64,000 nucleotides of DNA from Flammeovirgaceae bacterium UBA7330 (GCA_002471275.1 DKPQ01000005.1:248001-312000), one strand, 5' to 3'; counted from the stretch's first letter, positions 34,306 through 44,154 are shown. Notes: generated from the sequence alone by a model not told the origin. Translations and numbers: made by a program.

Positions 34306-37227
34306 ATGAAAGTATCTCCGGACCATCCTTTTAAATTGATTTATTCGCTATTTCAACACGAATATTTAGGGTATTTATTTGAATCATTTGTTGTTCAACT
34401 GGACGAAAAGAGTCGACTTACGTATTCCAACCAAAACATCTCTTCACAAAATGCAGCTGAGTTTGATGCGGGGCTGGATGAAAATGACTATGAGCTGATT
34501 AAGCTCATGGATAGTATGCAGCAGAAGGAGGTATTGAAGCACTTTCAAAAGAGAAAGGGCAAGCCGGAAGACTTTTTTTTAAAAGTCTATGATAAGAATT
34601 CCGGAGATAAATTGATTCAGGATGAAGTGGAAGGTTACCTGGAACGCAGAAGATCCAAAATCCTGTCCTTGATTGATGGAAAATTGCTATTTGAGATGGG
34701 TAAGGATGGAGAACCAACCTGGAAACCCATCGAAATATCTGAGACCAGGGCTACTGTACTTTTTCATTTCAGGAGAAATGAAGACAATACGCATTACTTC
34801 CCTACCATCAAGCTAGATGGGGAGAAGGTGGATTTCTATCAAAATGACAGCTATCTGCTGTGCAAGCAACCCGCCTGGATTGTGGTAAACAACAAGCTCT
34901 TTACCTTCCAGAAGGAAGTTGATGGAAGAAAGCTTAAGCCATTTTTTAACAAGAAGTTTATTTTGATTCCTGGCAATGTGGAAGAGACCTACTACAAGAA
35001 GTTTGTCGCTCCACTGATTGCTTCTTTCGATGTATATGCCAAAGGTTTTGAGATCAGAACAGCACAGCTGGAGCCCAAACCGGTATTGACATTTTCCGAG
35101 TTGGCAGAAGCCAATAGCTACGGTACACTCTTTGATGAAAATAATGGTCAGACCAAAGAAGAGCGATCACGTATCTTGTTTGAGCTGAGCTTTAAATATG
35201 GTACGTATTCGTATAAAGCTGATAAGATAAAAGATGTGAGTGTCTCTTTGGAGAAACTCAACAATGATTATGTATTTCACAGGATACAGCGAAACCCACA
35301 CCAGGAAAAGCAATTCATTCGGAACCTGACCGATTCCGGGCTTCTGCTCAAGAATTCCAGGTCTACCCTTGATAAAACCGGGGCCATGAGCTGGCTGAAT
35401 GCCAACCTAAAGCTATTGCGTGAAATTGGTTTTGAGATAGAGCAGCTCAATGGAGGGCAAAAGAAATATTTCGTTGGGGAAACGAATATTGATCTGCAAA
35501 TCACCGAAAATATTGATTGGTTCGACATCAAGGCGGTGATCCGATTCGGTGAATTTGAGATCCCTTTTACTACTATTCGAAAGTATATCCTGAAGCAAAA
35601 ACGTGAATTTCAGCTCCCTAATGGGGAATATGCGGTCATTCCGGACCACTGGATATCTGAGTACACGGACCTGTTTGCTTTTGCCAATACAGATAATGAA
35701 GTCAAGCTCGATAAGATCCATGTTTCTTTGGTGAAAGAGCTAAAAGATCAGAATTACGCCAATGTCTCCATGTCAAGAAAGCTGGAACGGCTGGGTGATT
35801 TCGAAGAAATTGATCCTGCTATTTTACCACCAAATTTCAAGGGGGATTTAAGGCCCTATCAGAAAGCAGGTTTTGACTGGCTACAATTTCTCAATAAGTA
35901 TAGCTTTGGTGGATGTCTGGCAGATGACATGGGGCTTGGTAAGACTGTCCAGACTTTAGCCTTATTAACGAGTGAAAAACATCAAAACCCCGGATCGGCA
36001 AACCTGTTGATTATGCCTACATCTCTGATCTATAACTGGGAGATGGAAGCCAGGAAATTTTCTCCGGAGTTAAAAATTCTTACCTATACCGGGACTCAGC
36101 GGCTAAAAGATTCAAAACAGTTTTCTGATTATGACCTGGTTCTTACCAGCTATGGTATTACCCGTATCGATACGGAAATACTGAGTGAGTTCTATTTCAA
36201 TTATATAATCCTGGATGAGTCCCAGGCGATCAAAAACCCGGATTCAATCATTTATAAATCTGTTTGTCAGCTGAAATCCCGGAGAAAGCTCATTTTGACA
36301 GGCACTCCGATTGAAAACAGTGCCATGGACTTATGGTCTCAGATGTCATTTGTCAATCCTGGTTTATTGGGGAGTAATAAACATTTCAAAAAGGAATATC
36401 TCATCCCCATTGAGAAGAAAAACGATGAGAGTAAAACCAAAAGGTTGAATGCCATCATCAAGCCATTTATTCTAAGGAGAATAAAAACACAGGTAGCGAC
36501 AGAGCTCCCTGAGAAAATAGAGAATGTCAAGTATTGTGATCTTTCTGAATCTCAGCGCGAGTTTTATGAGCGGGAAAAGAACCAATACCGCAACAATATC
36601 CTGGACATGATAGAGCGCGAAGGGATCCAAAAGTCACAAATGTTGTTACTCCAGGGACTGACCAGGCTTAGACAAATAGCCAATCATCCGGGCATGGTAG
36701 ACGAAAACTATGAAGGAGATTCCGGTAAGCTGGAAGACATTCATTATATGATCTCAAACACCCTGAGCAATAATCATAAAATATTGATTTTCAGCCAGTT
36801 TGTAAAGCACCTGAAGATCGTTCAGAAATTCCTGGTGGATCAGAAAATTGAGCATGCCTACCTGGATGGATCGGTAAAAGACAGGAAGGGCCAGGTAATG
36901 AAATTTCAGGAACGAGACGACGTGAATGTCTTTCTTATTTCATTGAAAGCAGGTGGTTTAGGCTTAAACCTGACTGGGGCTGACTATGTATTTATCCTGG
37001 ATCCCTGGTGGAACCCTGCTGCCGAGGCACAGGCGGTAGATCGGGCACACCGAATTGGTCAGAAAAATAAGGTGTTCACTTACAAGTTTATCGCCAGGGA
37101 TACCGTGGAGGAGAAGATCCTCAAACTGCAGAATGCAAAACTTAAGCTCGCCAAAGACCTCATTACGATAGAAGAAAGTCTGGTGAAGCAACTCAGTAAA
37201 ACAGATATACAAGAGCTCCTGGCCTAA
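34306..37227 (+). CDS. SNF2-family DEAD/DEAH-like ATPase (helicase-like)
   Basis: A 973-residue protein. The C-terminal half (about 510-970) is the two-lobed Snf2 motor: DDMGLGKTVQTLALL (Walker A, K546), DESQ box (637-640), LTGTPIENSAMDLWSQ and, in the second lobe, SLKAGGLGLNLTGADYVF with WWNPAAEAQAVDRAHRIGQ. Snf2 proteins translocate on double-stranded DNA and strip or remodel bound proteins. The N-terminal 500 residues lack a SWIM zinc finger that I can see and have no named domain. It is isolated, without methylase or nuclease partners, so a defence role is not supported. Confidence 0.93.
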   Translation: MKVSPDHPFKLIYSLFQHEYLGYLFESFVVQLDEKSRLTYSNQNISSQNAAEFDAGLDENDYELIKLMDSMQQKEVLKHFQKRKGKPEDFFLKVYDKNSGDKLIQDEVEGYLERRRSKILSLIDGKLLFEMGKDGEPTWKPIEISETRATVLFHFRRNEDNTHYFPTIKLDGEKVDFYQNDSYLLCKQPAWIVVNNKLFTFQKEVDGRKLKPFFNKKFILIPGNVEETYYKKFVAPLIASFDVYAKGFEIRTAQLEPKPVLTFSELAEANSYGTLFDENNGQTKEERSRILFELSFKYGTYSYKADKIKDVSVSLEKLNNDYVFHRIQRNPHQEKQFIRNLTDSGLLLKNSRSTLDKTGAMSWLNANLKLLREIGFEIEQLNGGQKKYFVGETNIDLQITENIDWFDIKAVIRFGEFEIPFTTIRKYILKQKREFQLPNGEYAVIPDHWISEYTDLFAFANTDNEVKLDKIHVSLVKELKDQNYANVSMSRKLERLGDFEEIDPAILPPNFKGDLRPYQKAGFDWLQFLNKYSFGGCLADDMGLGKTVQTLALLTSEKHQNPGSANLLIMPTSLIYNWEMEARKFSPELKILTYTGTQRLKDSKQFSDYDLVLTSYGITRIDTEILSEFYFNYIILDESQAIKNPDSIIYKSVCQLKSRRKLILTGTPIENSAMDLWSQMSFVNPGLLGSNKHFKKEYLIPIEKKNDESKTKRLNAIIKPFILRRIKTQVATELPEKIENVKYCDLSESQREFYEREKNQYRNNILDMIEREGIQKSQMLLLQGLTRLRQIANHPGMVDENYEGDSGKLEDIHYMISNTLSNNHKILIFSQFVKHLKIVQKFLVDQKIEHAYLDGSVKDRKGQVMKFQERDDVNVFLISLKAGGLGLNLTGADYVFILDPWWNPAAEAQAVDRAHRIGQKNKVFTYKFIARDTVEEKILKLQNAKLKLAKDLITIEESLVKQLSKTDIQELLA

Positions 37228-40200
37228 TTTTTCACGATCATCTTTATCTGTATCATCACGTTTTGTCCGGAATCTTCCAGGTGCAATAGATACACACCAT
37301 CATCGAACCCACTTACATCCATGGTGATGGATTGTTTGCCGAGCTGGTGAGGGATCATTTCCTGATAAACCTCGGTTCCTGATAACGTCCAGATCTTCAA
37401 TTCAAAATCTTTGACATTTCTGTCAATCTGATAATCCAACCGGGTTTTACCTGATACAGTTGGATTGGGGTATAATTTCAGGTCTCCAACTACCCGTGGA
37501 AGACCAAGTGTAAGGTCATTCACCGTGATCTGGTCTGGAGTAATAATGGCTTCAATATTTAATTTATCACCAGGTTTTACGTCTAGTTGAATATCTGAGG
37601 CAGGGTTCATTGGTATTCCCGGATACTCTACGTTGAAAAGATACGTGCCCTCTGGCAATTCAGGGAATGAAAACTGGCCCTGTTCGTCTGACTCTACATA
37701 AGCATACAGTTCCCAAACATCTTGTTCTCCTCTGGCGGCACCCCGAAATCTTCGGATCGAACATCCAGCTCGCTTTACTCTTTTTCGGGCATCAATAATA
37801 TCAACACGGGCATCTTCAGGAAAGTCAATATCTACGATCCCGGCAATTTCAGCAGTACCTTTTAGTACCTCAACTACTTTTTGGATATTGATATCTATCC
37901 CTTCCGTTAAAGGTTGCTGAAGCTCTATGGTATCCGCCTCAATCCAATAAATCGAATTCCCGGTATATGTCTGGATAAATTCAGGGTCTTCATCAAAATT
38001 TGGACGCATGAGTAACAGGTAATCTCCAAGATCTACGTCCTCAGACAAGTAATCTGCATTTCCATCGACCAGCACAGTATCCAGCTGCTCATAGGGTCCG
38101 TCCACAATCCCCAGCACAATTACATCCCCTTTTGGATAGGGGTTAAAATCCGGATCAGTAATGCTCCCAAACACGTCCGTAACGGCTATCATGGTGAAAT
38201 CATCACTTCTAAGCTCCAGGTCCGGAACCAGTGGGGTATTCACAGCCAAATAATAGGTACCCATACTGAAATAATTGATGCTATCCAGAAAATAATTCGT
38301 TTCTGTCGCACCATCAATCGGTCCGGCTGCTACTGCATCCTGAAACTGTTCAAAATGCCATTGATATTCATTTTGTGTGCCTGATACTTTTACCTTTAAT
38401 GTGTCGTCAGTTCCGAATTGTAGTCTTCGCACCGGGTCAATTATCCTGACATTTTTCTGGTTGCTGTAGTCAAATCCTGTAATACCCAGGTTGTATTCAA
38501 TTTCAGCAAAACCTAATCTATTCTGTGAAACATCCAGTGTGTTTATTTGGCCCATAAAGGACATGTTGGGTAGATCTGTGATCTCGTTGTTCGAAAAATC
38601 AATGGACTCAATTTTGGTAATGTCCCTGAATTTTGCCGGGACAGGGCCGTCCAGGTTGCTGGCAGGAAGTGATACTCCTATTACACGATCCTGGGCACCA
38701 TTCAATGTCACGCCAACCCAATCAACAATATTGGCTCCGGATTTCCAGTTAGGAGTATTGGTCCATCCGTCCCCATTGGTGCTGTCATAAAGCCTAAGCA
38801 ATGCTGTGGAATCTCGCTTCAAACTCGAAATACCTAGATTTACATAAGCAGTGGTCAACGTGAGGTCAGGAACTAGGAGTGGACTGGTAATCTCCAGCCT
38901 ATACCAGTCCTCATCTTCAAATACAGGGTTATCTATGGTGTAAGAGTCGGTGGTCTCTCCTGCTAAAGCGGCCTCATCATGAGGTGGTAAATCATCAGCC
39001 CGATACCATTGATAAGTATTGTTGGACCCGGATACTGTGTATGCTAATGTACTAGGTGTTCCCGCATCAAATAAGGTATCCCGGTAAAAACCAATGCTGT
39101 CCTGAGGCACATAGGTAAATGTTCCTACAATACCCAGGTTGGTCTCTATATCCCCAAACTGAAGTTTATTTCCTTCCACATTGAGGGTAGTGAGATTATG
39201 GGTGGGCACATTCAATAACTTCAGATTCGGTATGCTGATGAAGTCATTCTGAGCAAGGTTGGCCGTTTCCAAAGCAAAAAATTGCTCCCATGAATCAGGT
39301 AAAGAATCCCGAAGCAAATTATTACTGAGGTCAACATTGATCAAAGAATCTGCATAGCCGAAATCTTTTGGAACAGTGCCGTCCAGGTTATTCCCGGGAA
39401 GGTTGAGGTCTGTCACTCTCTGATTTTGTACCGTTACACCATTCCAGGTGTTGAGATCACCCGTTAACCAATTAGTATTTGTGGTCCAGGAAGGCCCTCC
39501 CGAATTGTTGTATAGAGAAACCAGTGCCAGGGAATCCTCTTCAAAATCCGAGATCAGCAAGTGGAAGGGCTCTGTGACAAGCTCCAGACCTGTGACAATA
39601 TTATTGGTTACTCTCAATACATAGACACCTGAATCACTTGGCAGGTATCCACCAAGCAAGGAGTAATCTTCCAGGTCGGCGCCATTGATTGCCTCTCCAT
39701 TGAGATACCACTGGAAGTTGTTCTCAGCACCATCAATGGTCTTATCAATGATTAAAGGTGCATTGATTTTTGCAATGGAATCTACCGGAACGTCATTGAC
39801 AATGCTTTGGTTCTCATAGGTAAAAGTAGAAATGCCCACATATGGCTCAAGGTCGCCGAAATCAAAGAAATTGGTATCCAGATGGATGGTGTTCAGAGTG
39901 GTGATACTTGAGAGGTCGGCTAACTCATCGATCCGGTTGTTGTGCAAATCGAGTTCTTCAAGTAGTGAGAGTTGGGCCAATTCCGCATCAATGGTATCCA
40001 CCAGGAAGTTGTTGGACAAATCCAGTTTCTTCAGGTTGAGCACGTATCCCATTTCAAGGGGCAATTCCCCCGCCAGACCATTATTAGACAATTGCACGGA
40101 GTCAACCCTTGTACCCACCACATCGACACCATACCAGGTATCCAGGTTTCCGGAGAGCCAGTTGGTAGCGTTTGTCCATGCGGGTCCGTTGAGTTGATTG

Positions 40201-41579
40201 AACACATATGCAAGAGCTGCTGAATCCAGTTCTCGTCCGGGGCCATAGGCAGAAAATTGTGCTGATTCATGCGGACCCCACCTCCCGTTTTCATCTCGGG
40301 CCCTAACATGAACGGTGTGAACTCCTTCAGGCAAGGCACCTGCAGCCAGACCAATTTCACGAATTGGATTAGGAGAATTGGGCGTAATCGGAATTGATGT
40401 GCCGCTTCCGTAGCCAGGGTCAACATCAAAGAAATATTCTAAATCGGTAATATTTACCAGGGAAACGACTCCAACTGGGTCAACGAAAATTGTTCTTGTT
40501 TCAGTTGTTCCCCATGGACCATCAGCTGCTTTAGCTCTCATCCCAAGGATATGAAAACCAAGGGACAATGTATCTGCTGATAACATGCTGTCAAGACTCA
40601 CAATATTGCTGGCACCGACCGCAATGGTAATTCCGTTCCCATAACCCGGATCATCATCAAAAAAGTACTCAAGTGTATCGACCAAGACAATGGCTCCTGC
40701 ATCATTTTGATCAAAGAAAACAACTCTTGATTCCGGTAATCCCCATGCACCACCCACAGCTTTCGCTCTCATAAAGAGCACATGAAATCCGTATGAAAGA
40801 GTATCTGATGAAAGAGCTACATCAGGCATTGAAATATTTGTACCGGGAGTGAAATTGTCTATAATGATTCCATTGCCATAACCTGGATCAGTATCAATAA
40901 AGTACTCAAGGCTATCGATAAGCTGGATTTCCGCAGAGGAGGATTGATCAATGAATAGAACCCGTGATTCTGGAATTCCCCATGCACCACCCTCAGCTTT
41001 AGCTCTCATGAATAATACATGAAATCCGGTGGACAAGGTATCTGTGACTAGTGAAAAGTCATTAAGTGAAACAGTGTTCCCTACTGTAATATCAGGAGCA
41101 TCAATTATAATGCCTTGCCCATACCCGGGATCTGTATCAAAAAAATACTCCAGTGTGTCAATCATTTGATTTTCCACAGCAAAAGATTGATCTACAAAAA
41201 TGACACGTGTTTCAGTGATACCCCATTGACTATTGTCGACGCTGAGTAGACTTACATCAGCAAGCGAATCAGTATAATAAACACTACCACCAAGGGAATA
41301 CCATTCTCTTCTATTAAGGTTTCTTGCCCTCATCCCAAGAATATGGAAGCCAAGGGAAAGGTTACTTGCTTCTGTAATAATGTGTGATAAAGAAACGGCA
41401 GTATCAGGCCCAACAGTTATGGTATAGGGAGAATTGCCAACACCAGGATCTGCGTCAAAGAAGTATTCAATCTCCACAACCTCAAGAGTATCTGTTTGGG
41501 CGTAGAGGTTTCCTATAGCTCCAATAAGAATGATTATCAGAACTTGTAATCTGATCCCTATTTTCTTAAAAGAAAACAT
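37224..41579 (-). CDS. Large T9SS-sorted surface protein: five EYFFDxDPGYG repeats, leucine-rich units, sorting domain
   Basis: A 1451-residue secreted protein. Signal peptide 1-27 (IGNLYAQ). Residues about 34-446 hold five repeats of 77-105 residues, each with an EYF(F/I)D-DPGYG motif, LGFHILGMRAK and W-GxxETR. Then come three leucine-rich units, each starting like LVSLYNNSGGPSWTTNTNWL, which resemble plant-type and bacterial surface LRRs, separated by Ig-like stretches with QWYLNGEAINGA. Residues about 1230-1340 look like carboxypeptidase-regulatory or SpaA-like folds, and the last 80 are a T9SS type A sorting domain (LYPNPTVSGKTRLDYQ, later DGVYLLHLE). Probably an adhesin or sensor on the cell surface. 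It lies 10 bases after the beta-helix gene. Confidence 0.9.
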   Translation of the reverse strand: MFSFKKIGIRLQVLIIILIGAIGNLYAQTDTLEVVEIEYFFDADPGVGNSPYTITVGPDTAVSLSHIITEASNLSLGFHILGMRARNLNRREWYSLGGSVYYTDSLADVSLLSVDNSQWGITETRVIFVDQSFAVENQMIDTLEYFFDTDPGYGQGIIIDAPDITVGNTVSLNDFSLVTDTLSTGFHVLFMRAKAEGGAWGIPESRVLFIDQSSSAEIQLIDSLEYFIDTDPGYGNGIIIDNFTPGTNISMPDVALSSDTLSYGFHVLFMRAKAVGGAWGLPESRVVFFDQNDAGAIVLVDTLEYFFDDDPGYGNGITIAVGASNIVSLDSMLSADTLSLGFHILGMRAKAADGPWGTTETRTIFVDPVGVVSLVNITDLEYFFDVDPGYGSGTSIPITPNSPNPIREIGLAAGALPEGVHTVHVRARDENGRWGPHESAQFSAYGPGRELDSAALAYVFNQLNGPAWTNATNWLSGNLDTWYGVDVVGTRVDSVQLSNNGLAGELPLEMGYVLNLKKLDLSNNFLVDTIDAELAQLSLLEELDLHNNRIDELADLSSITTLNTIHLDTNFFDFGDLEPYVGISTFTYENQSIVNDVPVDSIAKINAPLIIDKTIDGAENNFQWYLNGEAINGADLEDYSLLGGYLPSDSGVYVLRVTNNIVTGLELVTEPFHLLISDFEEDSLALVSLYNNSGGPSWTTNTNWLTGDLNTWNGVTVQNQRVTDLNLPGNNLDGTVPKDFGYADSLINVDLSNNLLRDSLPDSWEQFFALETANLAQNDFISIPNLKLLNVPTHNLTTLNVEGNKLQFGDIETNLGIVGTFTYVPQDSIGFYRDTLFDAGTPSTLAYTVSGSNNTYQWYRADDLPPHDEAALAGETTDSYTIDNPVFEDEDWYRLEITSPLLVPDLTLTTAYVNLGISSLKRDSTALLRLYDSTNGDGWTNTPNWKSGANIVDWVGVTLNGAQDRVIGVSLPASNLDGPVPAKFRDITKIESIDFSNNEITDLPNMSFMGQINTLDVSQNRLGFAEIEYNLGITGFDYSNQKNVRIIDPVRRLQFGTDDTLKVKVSGTQNEYQWHFEQFQDAVAAGPIDGATETNYFLDSINYFSMGTYYLAVNTPLVPDLELRSDDFTMIAVTDVFGSITDPDFNPYPKGDVIVLGIVDGPYEQLDTVLVDGNADYLSEDVDLGDYLLLMRPNFDEDPEFIQTYTGNSIYWIEADTIELQQPLTEGIDINIQKVVEVLKGTAEIAGIVDIDFPEDARVDIIDARKRVKRAGCSIRRFRGAARGEQDVWELYAYVESDEQGQFSFPELPEGTYLFNVEYPGIPMNPASDIQLDVKPGDKLNIEAIITPDQITVNDLTLGLPRVVGDLKLYPNPTVSGKTRLDYQIDRNVKDFELKIWTLSGTEVYQEMIPHQLGKQSITMDVSGFDDGVYLLHLEDSGQNVMIQIKMIVKN
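40242..41480 (-). repeat. Five tandem protein-coding repeats (EYFFDxDPGYG unit)
   Basis: Within the 1451-residue protein gene the unit recurs five times, about 77-79 codons for the middle copies. At DNA level, segments starting at 40510, 40741 and 40978 share strings such as CCCCATGCACCACCC before a conserved TTTAGCTCTCAT-like stretch; offsets are 231 and 237 bases, both multiples of three. The outer copies have diverged more. The array probably grew by in-frame duplication. Confidence 0.85.
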
Positions 41580-41589
41580 TAGACCGAGA

Positions 41590-42693
41590 TCAATTACCTA
41601 CTGCTTCAATAGTAGCATTGAGGTTTGTCCCCTGTTTTATGACTTCAGGAGCCCTTAATACCTTTATAATTGGTAGAGGGGTTCCACTGACACTAAATGG
41701 AATCGTTCCTCCGGTAACTCCTATATCATTACCATCATTGCCTGCTCCGAGTAGCGGTGATCCGGAATCGGGTGTTGGATCGAGGTCAAAGCTCCAGTCA
41801 TCCACCAAAGGAACATCAATAAACAGTGGATCTACATTCGTATATCCTATAGTATCCCCGGAATTGCCATTTACACCTACAGGAAACAGATTATTTGCAC
41901 CGCCAAATGAAATGTTATTATTAAATGTGGTGTTTGAAATACCATTAGCAGTTGCAGGAGTGAGGTCTCTTCCATAAAATACATTGTTTGATACAGTAGA
42001 GACCCCAACAACACCAAATGCATGATCGTTGGAACTTCCATTACCGAGAAAAAGGTTATTCTTGATTATTGCATCATTTGACCGCACCGAGCCATGTGTT
42101 CCAGTACTGCTTGAACCCAAAATTATATTGTTGGTAATGACCACTGATGTCGCTGTATAGTAAGTTCCTACAAAATCAATTACTGAGAAATTAGATGTTT
42201 CTCTTCCACCAATCACACAGTTGCGAATGACTAAATTACTTACTGATCCCCCACCAGTACAGCAGTTGTCCTGAATGATTATTCTGTCAATATCTCCATT
42301 TTCGATAAAAATATTTCCGTTTGTATCTGCACCAGTCTGATCACTGATCCGTAGCTCATCCCAGACATTTACTCCGGATATTCTAATCCCAAAAATGTTT
42401 GAAGCGATGGTAATGATGTTTACCCAAACTTTGTTAGGCTGATCCTTTTCTGGATCAAATCCGATTCCAAAAAAAGTTAAACTATCTTTTGTGATGGTGA
42501 AATCTGTATACGCAGTTTGACTGGGAATTAAGTGAATAATGTCACCCCCACTTGCAGCACCGATGGCGCTTGTTACATCAGCAAAAACATGTGCCCCTGT
42601 AGGAGCCGTGGGGCGATTGTCAGCAATCCATATATTCTGAGAAAATCCGACCGAAGCCACTACGGCCAGGAAAAGGGCTAGTAAAATTTTCAT
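41590..42693 (-). CDS. Secreted right-handed beta-helix protein
   Basis: A 367-residue exported protein, signal peptide MKILLALFLAVVASVGFSQ. After DNRPTAPTGAHVFADVTSAI, typical of beta-helix caps, come repeated rung motifs with N, G and I: FIENGDIDRIIIQDNCC, VIRNCVIGGRE, VVITNNIILGSSS, AIIKNNLFLGNGS and VSNNVFYGRD. This matches the parallel beta-helix fold of polysaccharide-binding or -cleaving proteins, without a visible catalytic motif. There is no T9SS domain at the C-terminus. It precedes the 1451-residue repeat protein on the same strand with a 10-base gap; the two are presumably co-transcribed and may form a surface assembly (inference). Confidence 0.85.
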   Translation of the reverse strand: MKILLALFLAVVASVGFSQNIWIADNRPTAPTGAHVFADVTSAIGAASGGDIIHLIPSQTAYTDFTITKDSLTFFGIGFDPEKDQPNKVWVNIITIASNIFGIRISGVNVWDELRISDQTGADTNGNIFIENGDIDRIIIQDNCCTGGGSVSNLVIRNCVIGGRETSNFSVIDFVGTYYTATSVVITNNIILGSSSTGTHGSVRSNDAIIKNNLFLGNGSSNDHAFGVVGVSTVSNNVFYGRDLTPATANGISNTTFNNNISFGGANNLFPVGVNGNSGDTIGYTNVDPLFIDVPLVDDWSFDLDPTPDSGSPLLGAGNDGNDIGVTGGTIPFSVSGTPLPIIKVLRAPEVIKQGTNLNATIEAVGN

Positions 42694-42717
42694 ATTGCGG
42701 TGATTTAGTGGTCATAT

Positions 42718-42725
42718 CAAAGATA
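42718..42725 (-). promoter_or_regulatory. Candidate -7 promoter element of the beta-helix/surface-protein operon
   Basis: On the minus strand TATCTTTG, an exact TAnnTTTG match, ends 24 bases before the ATG at 42693. A clear -33 TTTG at the right spacing is not seen; the upstream bases are A/T-rich runs. Confidence 0.4.
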
Positions 42726-42909
42726 ATAAATTTTTACCAAAAAGTTTTTTACACATTGTCTACCTATAATGAGGGGTTTACCGCATTTACCGCATTTACT
42801 TCATCATATCGATATCATTTATCATAAATATGCTGTTCGATCGATAGAAATGCTATAGATTGTGTAACAGGGAATGGGGTTTTCATGTTGTTATTAAGTA
42901 ATAAACCAG

Positions 42910-44145
42910 TTGAGTCATATCGTCAAGGATTTCTTATACCTGATCATTTTTTTTAGTTCGCTATTTACCTATGCACAGAGCAGAATAGGATTCCATTTAC
43001 CTTATGGCGAAAAAAGTGTCGAGATCCCCATTGAACTCTATAGCAACCTGATTGCTATTCCTGTCACCATCAATGGTTATCTCACGCTGAAGTTTATCCT
43101 GGATAGTGGTGCTGAATCCGTCATCCTAACCGAAAAGCTGTTTGGGGACTTTCTGGGGCTGGATTATAGCAGGACCATTGATATTTCCGGACCAGGTGTG
43201 GAAGATTCTCTGAGAGCTTATGTAGCCACCAATATCTATATGTCTTTGCCCGGAAATGTCAGGGCCCGGGGATTAAATATGCTGGTACTTGAACAGGATT
43301 ATCTTCAATTGAAGAAAAACCTTGGGGATGAGATCTATGGCATCATTGGTTACGATGTATTTAGTCGTTTTGTGGTAGAAATTGATTACGATCATCAAAT
43401 ACTGAGATTGCATGATCCGGATATGTATCGTCCTCGAAGGAATTTCACCAGGATTCCATTGGATATCGAATTTACCAAGCCATATGTTGAAACACGGATT
43501 TCACAGGGAGATGAAAAGGACTCTGTCAGGTTATTGGTAGATACGGGGGCCAGTCATTCGATTCTGCTGGACGTCTCCAATACCGATGACATCGTCATGC
43601 CAGATGAAGTGATTGAGGTGAGGCTGGGACGAGGCCTTGGTGGAGAGATTCCGGGAAATTTAGGCAGGATGGATAAGTTTGAGCTATCTGAATTTTCATT
43701 TTCCAAAATTTTAACATCCATTCCACTTGAAGGTGTCTACATGAAGGCCATAAAACGTGGTTCCAGGCACGGTACCATGGGAGGGGATTTACTTAGAAGG
43801 TTTAAGGTGGTTCTGGATTACCAAAACAGTTCAATGTATTTACGTAAGGGTAGTCAATTCAGAGATCCTTTTGAATTTGACATGAGTGGAATCACACTCA
43901 CATCGGAAGGAGATCATTCCGATACGCTCGTTGTTTCGCGGGTCAGAGAGGATACCCCTGCATATAGAGTAGGAATTCAAAAAGATGATATCATCCTTTC
44001 TATCAATGGCACCTTTTTTAAGAATACTACACTTTCTGATGTTCATGCGCTATTTAGAAAACGACCGGGCAAAAAGATCAGGTTGGTCCTCCTCAGAGAA
44101 GGGGAAAAAAAGGTGATAAAATTCCAGCTGGAAAGAATGATTTAA
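42910..44145 (+). CDS. Exported aspartyl protease with two retropepsin-like motifs and a PDZ domain
   Basis: A 411-residue protein. Start TTG 42910, since a stop lies just upstream at 42895-42897; a signal peptide (about 5-23, LYLIIFFSSLFTYAQS) follows. Two catalytic-type motifs occur: FILDSGAES (D65) in the first half and LLVDTGASHSILL (D211) in the second, with the hydrophobic-hydrophobic-Gly FSRFVVEIDYDHQ and GDLLRRFKVVLDYQ repeats expected of each lobe. A PDZ domain (about 330-408, DTPAYRVGIQKDDIILSING) ends the chain. Two lobes in one chain could make a pepsin-like bilobal enzyme. It sits nine bases before the flavoprotein and may share its transcript. Confidence 0.85.
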   Translation: MSHIVKDFLYLIIFFSSLFTYAQSRIGFHLPYGEKSVEIPIELYSNLIAIPVTINGYLTLKFILDSGAESVILTEKLFGDFLGLDYSRTIDISGPGVEDSLRAYVATNIYMSLPGNVRARGLNMLVLEQDYLQLKKNLGDEIYGIIGYDVFSRFVVEIDYDHQILRLHDPDMYRPRRNFTRIPLDIEFTKPYVETRISQGDEKDSVRLLVDTGASHSILLDVSNTDDIVMPDEVIEVRLGRGLGGEIPGNLGRMDKFELSEFSFSKILTSIPLEGVYMKAIKRGSRHGTMGGDLLRRFKVVLDYQNSSMYLRKGSQFRDPFEFDMSGITLTSEGDHSDTLVVSRVREDTPAYRVGIQKDDIILSINGTFFKNTTLSDVHALFRKRPGKKIRLVLLREGEKKVIKFQLERMI

Positions 44146-44154
44146 GGACATCTC

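Noticed and set aside
34306..37227. Snf2 protein as a restriction or DISARM-like defence component
   Set aside because: No methyltransferase, PLD nuclease or DUF1998 partner is adjacent; neighbours are core ribosome and lipoprotein genes or surface proteins.
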